Below, in pieces: positions 1-6,493 of a DNA stretch of 20,514 bases. A program made the translations under genes and the position numbers. The DNA comes from CAKTOF01 sp964523945 (GTDB lineage Bacteria > Bacillota > Clostridia > Oscillospirales > Oscillospiraceae). The stretch lies in assembly GCA_964523945.1 (NCBI GenBank), contig CAZGBU010000028.1:1-20514 (forward strand), given 5' to 3'. The first letter of the stretch is position 1; each line of letters starts with the position of its first letter. Under the pieces are notes generated by a model. That model saw only the letters and a program-made list of their open reading frames with translations, searched no databases and was not told the origin of the DNA.

Positions 1-74
1 CCGGTGCGGATCAGGCTGAGCGCCTCGTCCATCGTGACAAGCTTGTCGCGGTACATCTGTTCATACTGATTCAT
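1..74 (-). CDS. Probable acetyl-CoA hydrolase/CoA-transferase family protein, N-terminus only
   Basis: Only the first 24-25 codons lie in the window; the gene runs off the left edge. The ATG at 74 is preceded by AAGGAG about 8 bases upstream. The peptide begins MNQYEQMYRDKLVTMDEALS and continues LIRTG. This resembles the start of family I CoA-transferases (acetyl-CoA hydrolase/4-hydroxybutyrate or butyryl-CoA:acetate CoA-transferase), which often open with a Y..KL.t..EA...I..G pattern leading to the first beta-strand. It lies 18 bases downstream of the AEC transporter on the same strand, so the two are probably co-transcribed. A CoA-transferase next to a carboxylate-type transporter would fit organic-acid handling, but that is inference. 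The family call rests on a very short segment. Confidence 0.5.
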   Translation of the reverse strand, partial: MNQYEQMYRDKLVTMDEALSLIRT

Positions 75-92
75 GGGCAGATCTCCTTTTTG

Positions 93-1046
93 TTATCCGA
101 TCAGCGCGATGCCGAGCGAGACAATCGGCAGCGTGACCAGGCAGGCGATGGTCGTCAGCATCACGGCGCACACGGCATAGTCGCCGTCGGAGCCGTTGGC
201 TTTCGAGAGCATCGCGACAATGTTGATGGCCGGCAGGCCCGCAATAAACGCCATCGTGCCCGCCATATCGGACGGGATTGGCAGCAGCGTCATGATGAAA
301 TAGAACGCAATGGGCAGCGCGATCATCTTCAGTGCGATCTCGGCATAGAGCTCTTTGCACTTCAGCACCCGCCGCACGTCAACGAGCGAGAGCATGCCGC
401 CAATATAGATCAGCGACATCGGCATCGACGCGCCGCCCAGCTTGTCGAGCGCCGTGATGATCACGCTGGGCAGGTGCCAGTCCAGCAGGACGAGGATGGT
501 GGCCAGCAGGATCGCCGCCAGCGCCGGGCTGAGCACGTTTTTCAGGCCCTTGAGCGAGAACTTCGGCTTCGCTTCGCCCGGCGCGCGTACCGGTTGTGTC
601 AGTGATACGCCATAGGTCCAGAACAGCCCCTGGTCGAGGATTGTCAGAAGCGAGATGTACAGAAGCGCCGTGTTCGGATAGAGCACGGTGACGAGCGGAA
701 TGCCCATAAAGCCGACGTTGCCGAACATCACGATCGCGCGGAAGACCTTGCGGCGGTTGCCGGTCATATGGAACACGCGCTCGATCAGATACGACAGGCC
801 GAACAGCACTGCGTACATTGCAATCGTCAGCGGGATGACGGCCAGGCTCTCGGCCAGACCGGCGCGCGTCGCGCCCTCGGCGGTGTTGATGAAGATAAAC
901 GACGGCAGCAGCACGCGCATGACAAGCTTCGACACGTTGCCGAGCGCCCGCTCGTCGAGAATCTTGAAGCGAACCGTGCCGATGCCGGTCAGAATCAGGA
1001 TGAAAAAGATCCCGATCTGTGTCAAAACAATAAAAAATTGATCCAT
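93..1046 (-). CDS. AEC (auxin efflux carrier) family transporter
   Basis: This 317-residue integral membrane protein belongs to the AEC/bile-arsenite-riboflavin transporter fold; bacterial members are often linked to malate, malonate or other organic anions. The sequence has about ten hydrophobic segments in two halves separated by a charged loop around residues 160-175. The first half contains an N-terminal GNVSKLVMRVLLP stretch and the second repeats a G-A-S-M-P-like pattern (GGASMPMSLIYIGGML), typical of the AEC family. The ATG at 1046 is chosen because GGGAGG lies just upstream; an in-frame start six codons earlier has no comparable site. A sigma-A promoter lies at 1112-1140, with a hairpin plus T-run in the leader. 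The substrate cannot be told from sequence; a neighbouring CoA-transferase start suggests a carboxylate. Confidence 0.88.
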   Translation of the reverse strand: MDQFFIVLTQIGIFFILILTGIGTVRFKILDERALGNVSKLVMRVLLPSFIFINTAEGATRAGLAESLAVIPLTIAMYAVLFGLSYLIERVFHMTGNRRKVFRAIVMFGNVGFMGIPLVTVLYPNTALLYISLLTILDQGLFWTYGVSLTQPVRAPGEAKPKFSLKGLKNVLSPALAAILLATILVLLDWHLPSVIITALDKLGGASMPMSLIYIGGMLSLVDVRRVLKCKELYAEIALKMIALPIAFYFIMTLLPIPSDMAGTMAFIAGLPAINIVAMLSKANGSDGDYAVCAVMLTTIACLVTLPIVSLGIALIG

Positions 1047-1062
1047 AGTCCCTCCCAAGCTC

Positions 1063-1098
1063 AAAAAAACAGCCGCACGCCAACGCGCCGGCGCGCGG
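1063..1098 (-). terminator. Intrinsic-terminator-like hairpin in the AEC transporter leader
   Basis: On the minus strand CCGCGCGCC (1090-1098) pairs with GGCGTGCGG (1073-1081) over nine base pairs with one G-U, closing an eight-base loop. It is followed after three bases by seven T residues (1063-1069). It sits between the predicted transcription start (about 1105) and the ribosome site (1050-1055). This would act as an attenuator or premature terminator if it works. Confidence 0.45.
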
Positions 1099-1111
1099 AC
1101 ATATCACTTTT

Positions 1112-1140
1112 ATGATACCGTCCCGCTGCCGGGCTGTCAA
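1112..1140 (-). promoter_or_regulatory. Sigma-A type promoter of the AEC transporter unit
   Basis: On the minus strand TTGACA (1135-1140) is followed by a 17-base spacer and TATCAT (1112-1117). The -35 is perfect and the -10 matches five of six positions. An inverted repeat TATCA-6-TGATA (1102-1117) overlaps the -10 and the expected start site and could be an operator; that part is inference. Confidence 0.7.
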
Positions 1141-1171
1141 CCGATCCGAGGGAAGAAAAACGAGAAAAGAA

Positions 1172-1209
1172 GCAGCCCACATGGCACGCAATCGTGTCCT
1201 GCGGGCTGC
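1172..1209 (-). terminator. Terminator of the M23 gene (second, T-rich)
   Basis: GCAGCCC at 1203-1209 (minus sense) pairs with GGGCTGC at 1172-1178. Inner pairing is imperfect and includes CACG/CGTG around a four-base loop. The minus-strand sequence after it is T-rich (TTCTTTTCTCGTTTTTC). It lies downstream of the hairpin at 1228-1261, so transcription from the M23 gene meets two terminators in a row before the AEC promoter. Confidence 0.6.
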
Positions 1210-1227
1210 ATCATCCCGGCGCGCAGA

Positions 1228-1261
1228 AACCCGCCCGGCGCGGTATCGCGCCGGGCGGGTT
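1228..1261 (-). terminator. Terminator hairpin directly after the M23 gene
   Basis: A perfect 15-base-pair stem, 1228-1242 with 1247-1261, closes a four-base loop (gtat). It begins 22 bases after the M23 stop codon. Only three T residues follow on the minus strand, so it may depend on stem strength or act with the T-rich hairpin at 1172-1209. Confidence 0.65.
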
Positions 1262-1283
1262 CCGGGAGAGGAAACACGCTGGG

Positions 1284-2039
1284 TCAGGAGAGGAAATCCT
1301 CCGGGTCGGCCAACGTCCCGTTGTGCCAGACCTCGAAGTGCAGATGGGGATCCTCCGCGCATTCGGCGATGGCAGTATCGCCGACCGCGCCGATTACGGT
1401 TCCGGCTGCGACCGCATCTCCGGCCGAGACAAGCGCCGTCTCCGTCAGATTGGAGTAGACGGTGACCCAGCCGTCGTCGTGGGAGATCTCAACGGTTGTG
1501 CCGTAGAAATCGTCCGTGTAGACGGCAGTCACGGTGCCGGCCTTGGCGGCAAGCACCTGCTCGCCTGCGGTGGCGGCAATGTCGATGCCGTCATGCACGC
1601 GCCAGTCGGCCATGGTCTCGCTGTAGAGCAGCGCGTCCATGCTGTACGGCTTCTGTGTTGCGCCGGAGAGCGGGCGGATGACCGTCTGCGCCGCGATCTG
1701 GCCGACCTCCTCGTCGGTCATGGTGGTGACGGCGTCGTCTGCCTGGCCGGCGGAGAGCGTCTCGTCGTCTTCCGTCTGATCCTGGCTGGACTCGGCGTCG
1801 TCGTCCGGCACCGGTGCGGTGAGCGGCGTGTCAAGCGCGGTGCCATCCTCCGCGGCGGACGGCGCGGTCGAAAGCGTGTCCGGCTCGGTGTCCCTGGCGG
1901 AGATGGCCGTTCGGATGAAAACATAGCCCGAGATTCCAACTGCGACGATGCAGAGGAACAGGACTATGTAATAGCCCTTTTCCTTCAGCATCTTCTTGGC
2001 CGCCTCGAGCGGTTTGCGGCCGCTGTGATTGTTTGGCAT
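1284..2039 (-). CDS. SpoIIQ-like membrane-anchored M23/LytM domain protein
   Basis: A 251-residue protein with a short basic cytoplasmic N-terminus, one transmembrane segment (about residues 23-42), an acidic Ser/Thr/Asp-rich linker (about 49-115) and a C-terminal LytM/M23 domain (about 120-251). The zinc-site residues are complete: H149-x3-D153 (HDGID) and H232-L-H234 (HLHFE). This size and layout match SpoIIQ, the forespore protein that pairs with SpoIIIAH across the septum in endospore formers. Bacillus SpoIIQ has lost the first His, whereas clostridial members usually keep it, as here. ATG 2039 is preferred; GGAGG (2051-2055) lies upstream, and a GTG at 2051 is too close to that site. A sigma-F-like promoter lies at 2062-2091. 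A vegetative M23 endopeptidase is the alternative. Confidence 0.72.
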   Translation of the reverse strand: MPNNHSGRKPLEAAKKMLKEKGYYIVLFLCIVAVGISGYVFIRTAISARDTEPDTLSTAPSAAEDGTALDTPLTAPVPDDDAESSQDQTEDDETLSAGQADDAVTTMTDEEVGQIAAQTVIRPLSGATQKPYSMDALLYSETMADWRVHDGIDIAATAGEQVLAAKAGTVTAVYTDDFYGTTVEISHDDGWVTVYSNLTETALVSAGDAVAAGTVIGAVGDTAIAECAEDPHLHFEVWHNGTLADPEDFLS

Positions 2040-2061
2040 GGCAAAATGCACCTCCGAGCAT

Positions 2062-2091
2062 CAGTATTGCCGGAACTGCGACGAAATAAAC
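2062..2091 (-). promoter_or_regulatory. Candidate sigma-F type promoter of the SpoIIQ-like gene
   Basis: On the minus strand GTTTA (2087-2091) is followed by 15 bases and GGCAATACT (2063-2071). The latter fits the sigma-F -10 pattern GGnnAnAnT, and GTTTA matches GYATA in four of five positions with the expected spacing. No good sigma-A promoter is visible. The leader would be only about 17 bases, with the ribosome site near its 5' end, which is a weakness of this call. Confidence 0.4.
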
Positions 2092-2150
2092 AAATCATGG
2101 AAATTTTTCGCGATGGCAGAAAATTCATCTGCAAAATGCGGCAGAGCATC

Positions 2151-2179
2151 TTAACAGATGCCGTATGTGCGGCTATACT
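2151..2179 (+). promoter_or_regulatory. Sigma-A promoter of the GntR-ABC operon
   Basis: TTAACA (2151-2156), a 17-base spacer and TATACT (2174-2179), each hexamer one mismatch from consensus. The GTG start of the regulator follows about 40 bases downstream, and a perfect palindrome overlaps the end of the -10. Confidence 0.75.
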
Positions 2180-2200
2180 GTGTATACCGTTCATACACAG
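2178..2200 (+). promoter_or_regulatory. Operator palindrome, probably for the GntR regulator
   Basis: CTGTGTAT (2178-2185), a seven-base spacer (2186-2192) and ATACACAG (2193-2200) form a perfect inverted repeat with 8-base arms. It overlaps the last bases of the -10 and the expected start site. YtrA-type GntR repressors commonly control their own operon through such sites, so autorepression is the natural reading (inference). Confidence 0.65.
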
Positions 2201-2220
2201 ATAGCGAAGGGGGCCGCCGT

Positions 2221-2601
2221 GTGGAGATTGTCATCAGCAACGCCTCGGACCAGCCGATCTATGAGCAGATCGTGCGGCAGATCAAGGATGCGATCATCTC
2301 CGGCGCACTTGCGCCGGGTGCGCCGCTGCCGTCGATCCGCGCGCTGGCGAAGGACTTGCGCATCAGCGTGATCACAACCCGCCGCGCCTACGATGAGCTC
2401 GAGCGCGACGGCTTTGTCAATACCGTAGCCGGCAAGGGCAGCTTTGTCGCCGAGCAGACGGCGGCGCTTGCACGCGAAGCGCGGCTGCGTGAAATCGAAT
2501 CACATATGCGGGAGATCTGGCGCCTCGCGCCGCCGTGCGGCATCACCGGCGAGGCGGTCATCGAATGGATGCGTCTGATCGGTAAGGAGGAATCGTCATG
2601 A
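2221..2601 (+). CDS. GntR family transcriptional regulator, YtrA type
   Basis: A 126-residue protein made of a GntR winged helix-turn-helix (about residues 1-75: QPIYEQIVRQIKDAIISG, LPSIRALAKDLRIS, TRRAYDELERDGFV, GKGSFVA) and a short helical tail (about 80-126) in place of a large effector domain. That is the YtrA subfamily, where the tail mediates dimerisation. The GTG start at 2221 follows a GAAGGGGG ribosome site; upstream in-frame codons would read through the promoter. Its stop overlaps the ATG of the ABC ATPase by four bases, so the two are translationally coupled. It is expected to repress its own operon through the palindrome at 2178-2200, relieving repression under cell-envelope or antimicrobial stress as described for YtrA relatives. 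The inducer is unknown. Confidence 0.9.
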   Translation: MEIVISNASDQPIYEQIVRQIKDAIISGALAPGAPLPSIRALAKDLRISVITTRRAYDELERDGFVNTVAGKGSFVAEQTAALAREARLREIESHMREIWRLAPPCGITGEAVIEWMRLIGKEESS

Positions 2602-3446
2602 ACGCCATTGAAGTGGAACATCTCACCAAACGCTATCCCGGCTTTGTGCTGGAGGATGTCTCGTTTACCCTGCCGTCGGGCTGCGTGCTTGGGCTGGTCG
2701 GTGAGAACGGTGCGGGCAAGTCCACGCTGATCCGTCTGCTGATGGATGCGGTGCGGCGTGATGCGGGCACGGTGCGGCTGCTCGGTGCCGACAACCATGC
2801 GGCCGCATTTCCGGCGGTCAAAGAGCGCGTCGGCGTTGTACTCGACGAGGCGCATTTTCCCGAGGTGCTCACGCCCGCGCAGATCGGCGCGGTGCTGCGG
2901 CGCACCTACCGGAACTGGGATGATGCGGCCTATGCGCGCTGGCTGGCGCGTTTCGCACTGCCGAACAAGCGCGTGTATCGCCTCTCGCGCGGCATGAAAA
3001 TGAAGCTGGCCATCGCGGCGGCGCTCTCGCACAACGCGGAGCTGCTGCTGCTCGATGAAGCGACCAGCGGCCTGGACCCGATGGTGCGCGATGAAATCCT
3101 GGATGTGTTCAACGACTTCACACGCGACGAGGCGCATTCGATCCTGCTCTCATCGCATATTGTCAGCGACCTGGAGAAGATCTGTGACTACATTGCGCTG
3201 TTGCACCGCGGCCGGCTGGTGCTGTTCGAGGAAAAAGACCGCCTGCTCGAGGAATACGCGCTCGTGCGGCTGACCCGCGCGCAGTTTGAGGCCGTCCCGC
3301 CGGAGGCGGTTGTCGGCAAAAAGACCGGCGCGTTTGGCGTCGAGGCGCTGGTGCGCCGCGCTGCAGTGACCCGCGCGATCGTCTCGGAGCACACAAGCCT
3401 GGAGGAGATCATCCTGTTCTATACAAAGGGGGAGGACGCTGCATGA
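2598..3446 (+). CDS. ABC transporter ATP-binding protein (YtrB-like)
   Basis: A 282-residue nucleotide-binding subunit. Walker A is GENGAGKST (35-43), the signature is LSRGMKMK (129-136), Walker B is LLLLDEATSGLD (149-160) and a switch His follows in LLSSHIVSD (about 186). The signature LSRGM instead of LSGGQ and the VVLDEAHFPE motif (about 80-89) in the Q-loop region are typical of the GntR-linked YtrB/PmtA-like subfamily. The C-terminal 80 residues form the accessory domain of this group. It overlaps the GntR gene upstream and the permease downstream, each by four bases. It powers the permease encoded next; the substrate is unknown, with peptide export or envelope-stress defence the usual roles in the subfamily. 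Confidence 0.93.
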   Translation: MNAIEVEHLTKRYPGFVLEDVSFTLPSGCVLGLVGENGAGKSTLIRLLMDAVRRDAGTVRLLGADNHAAAFPAVKERVGVVLDEAHFPEVLTPAQIGAVLRRTYRNWDDAAYARWLARFALPNKRVYRLSRGMKMKLAIAAALSHNAELLLLDEATSGLDPMVRDEILDVFNDFTRDEAHSILLSSHIVSDLEKICDYIALLHRGRLVLFEEKDRLLEEYALVRLTRAQFEAVPPEAVVGKKTGAFGVEALVRRAAVTRAIVSEHTSLEEIILFYTKGEDAA

Positions 3447-4045
3447 AAGGACTTCTGCTGAAAGACGCCTATGTCCTGCTGGGCCAGTTTAAGCTGATGC
3501 TGCTGATGATTGTCGTATTTGCAGTGATCCCGAATTTTTCCATGATGCCGCTCGTGATTGTGTATGTTGTGATGCTGCCGGTGACGGCGCTCGGCTACGA
3601 CGAGCGCGCGCATTGGGACGAGCTGGCCGCAATGCTGCCGTATACGCACCAGGCGATGGTGCTGAGCAAGTATGTGCTGGGCTATCTGTCGCTGGCCGCA
3701 ATCCTTTCGGTGTCGCTGCTTGCGCGGCTGGCGGCGTCGGCGCTGCTGCCCGGCGTGGAGACGGAGTCTCCGGCCATGCTCGCACTGTTTGCCTGCGGGG
3801 CGCTGCTGCTGCAGGCGGTCAATCTGCCGTGCATGTTCCGGCTGGGGGTGGAAAAGGGGCGGCTTGCACTGCTGCTGATCTTTGTGGCCGTCGGCGCGCT
3901 GGGCTTTGCGTTCAGCGACGAAATTGCGCCGTACCTGCGCGCCGGCCGTGCCGGATCACCGCTGCTGCTTGCCCTGGCTGCGGCCGCTGCGGCCAACGCA
4001 GTCTCGATCGCCGTCTCCCTGCGGCTGTGCCGCCGCCGGGCATGA
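3443..4045 (+). CDS. ABC-2 type permease, partner of the YtrB-like ATPase
   Basis: A 200-residue integral membrane protein with about five to six hydrophobic segments (roughly 14-50, 78-102, 111-125, 135-152 and 168-195). The N-terminus (MKGLLLKDAYVL) and the DERAHWDELAAMLPYT motif after the second segment are characteristic of the short ABC-2 permeases encoded with GntR/YtrB-type ATPases. It starts at an ATG overlapping the ATPase stop, so it is translationally coupled. Only one permease is present, so the transporter is probably a homodimer of this subunit with two ATPases, though another permease elsewhere cannot be excluded. A strong hairpin at 4195-4235 may end the transcript. Confidence 0.87.
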   Translation: MKGLLLKDAYVLLGQFKLMLLMIVVFAVIPNFSMMPLVIVYVVMLPVTALGYDERAHWDELAAMLPYTHQAMVLSKYVLGYLSLAAILSVSLLARLAASALLPGVETESPAMLALFACGALLLQAVNLPCMFRLGVEKGRLALLLIFVAVGALGFAFSDEIAPYLRAGRAGSPLLLALAAAAAANAVSIAVSLRLCRRRA

Positions 4046-4194
4046 GGGAGCAGGGGGGCCTGCTGAAGCGTCGCGGCCGCGTCTGTGCGCCGGCGTTTGG
4101 CGCACTTGGCCGGGCGATGCGTTCGGCGGCAGGCGCGGTATACAATTATATACAGCCGGCCCGCGCACGCGGCGGGTGCGGCGAGGCCGAGGAA

Positions 4195-4235
4195 AAAGGG
4201 CCTGCTGTCTGTGCTCTGCATGCAGCAGGCCCTTT
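4195..4235 (+). terminator. Terminator-like hairpin after the ABC operon
   Basis: AAAGGGCCTGCTG (4195-4207) pairs perfectly with CAGCAGGCCCTTT (4223-4235) around a 15-base loop that contains the palindrome CTGCATGCAG partly within the stem. The stem ends in TTT on the plus strand and in TTTTT on the minus strand, so it may work in either direction. It lies 149 bases after the permease stop. Confidence 0.55.
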
Positions 4236-4337
4236 CCATGCCCGGCATTATGTAGCTGCGGCCGTTCAGCAGCACGGGGCGGCAATACCGCTTTTGGCTG
4301 CAAAGAGGTGCGGTGCGCCCGGCCAGCCGCGCATGGA

Positions 4338-4366
4338 TTGACATTTCCGCCGTACTATGAAATAAT
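4338..4366 (+). promoter_or_regulatory. Sigma-A promoter of the flavin oxidoreductase gene
   Basis: TTGACA (4338-4343), 17-base spacer, AATAAT (4361-4366). The -35 is perfect and the -10 differs only at its first base. The start codon follows 50 bases further on. Confidence 0.7.
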
Positions 4367-4416
4367 TTGGATACGAAACCGGCTGCGCAGCTGCGCGGCA
4401 CAGGGAGGGAAACACG

Positions 4417-6357
4417 ATGGCAGGGGAATTTGAACATCTGCTCTCGCCGCTGCGGATTCGGGACTGGGTTTACCGCAACCGGATCCTGATGGGACCGTTT
4501 ACGCCGCCGGGCGCGGGGATGGGCAGCCCGAACGCGATGGGACACGCCTGGTTTGAGACGCATGCGCGCGGCGGGGCGGCCGAGATCACCGTCGGCGAGA
4601 CGGCGGTCGATCCCGCGTTTGGCGACCGGAAGCAGGGCGGCACGGTCGGCCTGTTTGCGGGCGGGCTGGAACAGGCAATGGCCAACCGCGAGCTGACGAT
4701 GGCGATCCAGCGGCATGGCGCGCTCGCGGCCATCGAGCTGTCTCACATCGGGCTGTGGAACGATCCGGAGAATATCGCAGGCGGCGCCGACCCGCTTGGC
4801 CCGTCGGAGTGGGTGCGGCCGGACGGTGTGCATGTGCGCGCAATGACCGAGCAGCAGATCGACGACGTGTGTGAGCGCTATGCCGACGCGGCGGTGCGTG
4901 CGCGCGGTCTTGGCTTTGACGCGCTGGTGGTCCACGGCGGCCACGGCTGGCTGCAGGCGCAGTTCCTTTCGCCGATGTTCAACCGCCGAACGGACCGCTT
5001 CGGCGGCAGCCTGGAGAACCGCGCGCGGCTCTCCCGCATGATTCTCGAGCGCATCCGCGCGCGGATCGGCGGAACGATGCTGATCGAATACCGCCTGTCC
5101 GGCGACGAGCTGGCCGTGGGCGGGTTCCACATCGGCGAGATGACAGAGTTTTCGCGGATGATTGCGGATCAGGTCGATCTGATCCACGTCTCGGCAGGCC
5201 AGTACCAGGACCCGGTACGCACGCGCACATTTCCGTCTATTTACGAGCCGCATGCATGTAACCGCGGCCTGGCCGCCCGGATCAAGCGGGCGGTCAGCAC
5301 GCCGGTGGCCGTCGTCGGCGCGATCACTGCCCCGGAGACTGCTGAGGACATCATCGCCTCCGGCGATGCGGACTTTGTCGTGATGGTCAAGCAGCTCATC
5401 GCCGACCCGGATTATCCGCGCAAGCTGCTCGAGGGCCGACGCGGCGAGATCCGCCCGTGCATCCGCTGCTACGCGTGCATGACAGGCTTCCCGGATATGC
5501 CGCCAAATCTGCGCTGCTCGGTCAACCCGATGGCCACGCGGGAGTATCTCGCGCCCGGTGTCCGGCCGCGCGGCGGGAAGCACCGCGTGCTGGTGATCGG
5601 CGGCGGCGCCGCCGGTATGCAGGCTGCCGTCTCCGCAGCTGCGGCGGGCCATGACGTGACGCTGGTGGAGCAGAATCAAAGACTTGGCGGCACGCTTTTG
5701 TTCACAGATCACGACCCGGTCAAGGAGGATGCGCGCCGGCTGAAGGAGCACCTGAAGGACATGCTGACAAAGACCGGGGTACAGGTTCGCCTCGGCACGC
5801 GCGCGACACCGGAGCTGGTCCGCCGCTTTGCGCCCGATCGGCTGATCGTCGCCGTCGGCGCGAAGCCTGTTGTCTCGCCGATTCCCGGCATTGAGCGGGC
5901 AGTGCCGGCTGTGCAGGTCTACGGCGCGGCGGGTCTGGCCGGACAGCGCGTTGTCATGATCGGCGGCGGTCTGGTCGGCTGCGAGGCGGGACTGTATCTG
6001 GCGGAGGCCGGCGCCGACGTCACTGTGCTGGAGATGGGCGATACGATCGCGCCTGAATGCGCCGGCATGCCGCGCATTGCGCTGCTCGACCGGATGGCGG
6101 ACCGCCTGACGTACCGCACGGGCCTGACGTGCACGGCGGTAACGGCGCAGGCCGTCTTTGGGCGGGATGCCGAAGGCGGGCAGCAGGAATTCCCCGCTGA
6201 TACCGTCGTCCTCGCGGCCGGGATGTGCGCCGATCGGGTGCAGGCCGATGCACTGTGCGCCGCGGCGAAGGTTGCTGTGCCTGTTGGAGACTGTGTTCGG
6301 CCCGGGCGCATCCGCGGCGCGATAGAAAGCGGCTTTTTTGCTGCGGCCGACCTGTGA
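4417..6357 (+). CDS. NADH:flavin oxidoreductase / 2,4-dienoyl-CoA reductase-like FMN-[4Fe-4S]-FAD enzyme
   Basis: A 646-residue multidomain enzyme. Residues 1-340 form an Old Yellow Enzyme TIM barrel that binds FMN and carries out ene reduction (HGGHGWLQAQFLSPMFNRR is the family core motif). Cys348, Cys351, Cys354 and Cys367 are the likely [4Fe-4S] ligands. From about residue 385 comes a pyridine-nucleotide-disulfide-type module with an FAD-binding GGGAAGMQAA and a second nucleotide-binding IGGGLVGCEAG. This is the layout of FadH, trimethylamine dehydrogenase and the BaiCD/BaiH bile-acid enzymes: NAD(P)H to FAD to Fe-S to FMN to substrate. Gut Clostridia carry many paralogues with unknown substrates, so the exact substrate is not assigned. 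ATG 4417 follows GGGAGGG. It stands alone with its own promoter. Confidence 0.9.
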   Translation: MAGEFEHLLSPLRIRDWVYRNRILMGPFTPPGAGMGSPNAMGHAWFETHARGGAAEITVGETAVDPAFGDRKQGGTVGLFAGGLEQAMANRELTMAIQRHGALAAIELSHIGLWNDPENIAGGADPLGPSEWVRPDGVHVRAMTEQQIDDVCERYADAAVRARGLGFDALVVHGGHGWLQAQFLSPMFNRRTDRFGGSLENRARLSRMILERIRARIGGTMLIEYRLSGDELAVGGFHIGEMTEFSRMIADQVDLIHVSAGQYQDPVRTRTFPSIYEPHACNRGLAARIKRAVSTPVAVVGAITAPETAEDIIASGDADFVVMVKQLIADPDYPRKLLEGRRGEIRPCIRCYACMTGFPDMPPNLRCSVNPMATREYLAPGVRPRGGKHRVLVIGGGAAGMQAAVSAAAAGHDVTLVEQNQRLGGTLLFTDHDPVKEDARRLKEHLKDMLTKTGVQVRLGTRATPELVRRFAPDRLIVAVGAKPVVSPIPGIERAVPAVQVYGAAGLAGQRVVMIGGGLVGCEAGLYLAEAGADVTVLEMGDTIAPECAGMPRIALLDRMADRLTYRTGLTCTAVTAQAVFGRDAEGGQQEFPADTVVLAAGMCADRVQADALCAAAKVAVPVGDCVRPGRIRGAIESGFFAAADL

Positions 6358-6493
6358 TGTCCGAGATTTCGGCAGATGCAACTGCCGGTTGACACATTGC
6401 CGCGCCCGATTTCTGGTGCGCAACCGGCAAATGCGCTATGCTCAGAGCGTCCCCGGCGGCGCCCCGCCGGATTCCCGGAGAGGAGAGAGCAAA

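Larger units (their letters stand above)
4046..4416. other. Intergenic stretch without a convincing gene
   Basis: This 371-base stretch lies between the ABC permease and the flavin oxidoreductase. It holds a GC-rich segment of unknown use, an inverted repeat GTATA-6-TATAC at 4138-4153, a perfect 13-base-pair hairpin at 4195-4235 and the promoter of the next gene at 4338-4366. Open frames crossing it run through the hairpin and have no ribosome site of quality, so I call no gene here. Confidence 0.6.

Noticed and set aside
4042..4341. Plus-strand frame overlapping the permease stop and extending about 99 codons
   Set aside because: It runs through the terminator hairpin at 4195-4235, has no ribosome site, and its composition (Arg, Ala, Gly, Cys) is like that of random GC-rich frames.
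6370..6387. Hairpin CGGCAG-6-CTGCCG after the flavin oxidoreductase as a terminator
   Set aside because: Only six base pairs and followed by GTTGACA instead of a T-run; too weak to call.
3682..6423. Very long minus-strand open frame (913 codons) opposite the flavin oxidoreductase
   Set aside because: It is the antisense shadow of a clear plus-strand enzyme and of part of the permease. GC-rich codon use removes stops on the opposite strand. Its translation is rich in Arg, His and Ala with no domain.
6389..6442. TTGACA (6389-6394) and TATGCT (6437-6442) as a promoter for the XRE gene
   Set aside because: The spacing between them is 42 bases, and neither has an acceptable partner at 16-18 bases. 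A promoter probably exists, but I cannot point to it.
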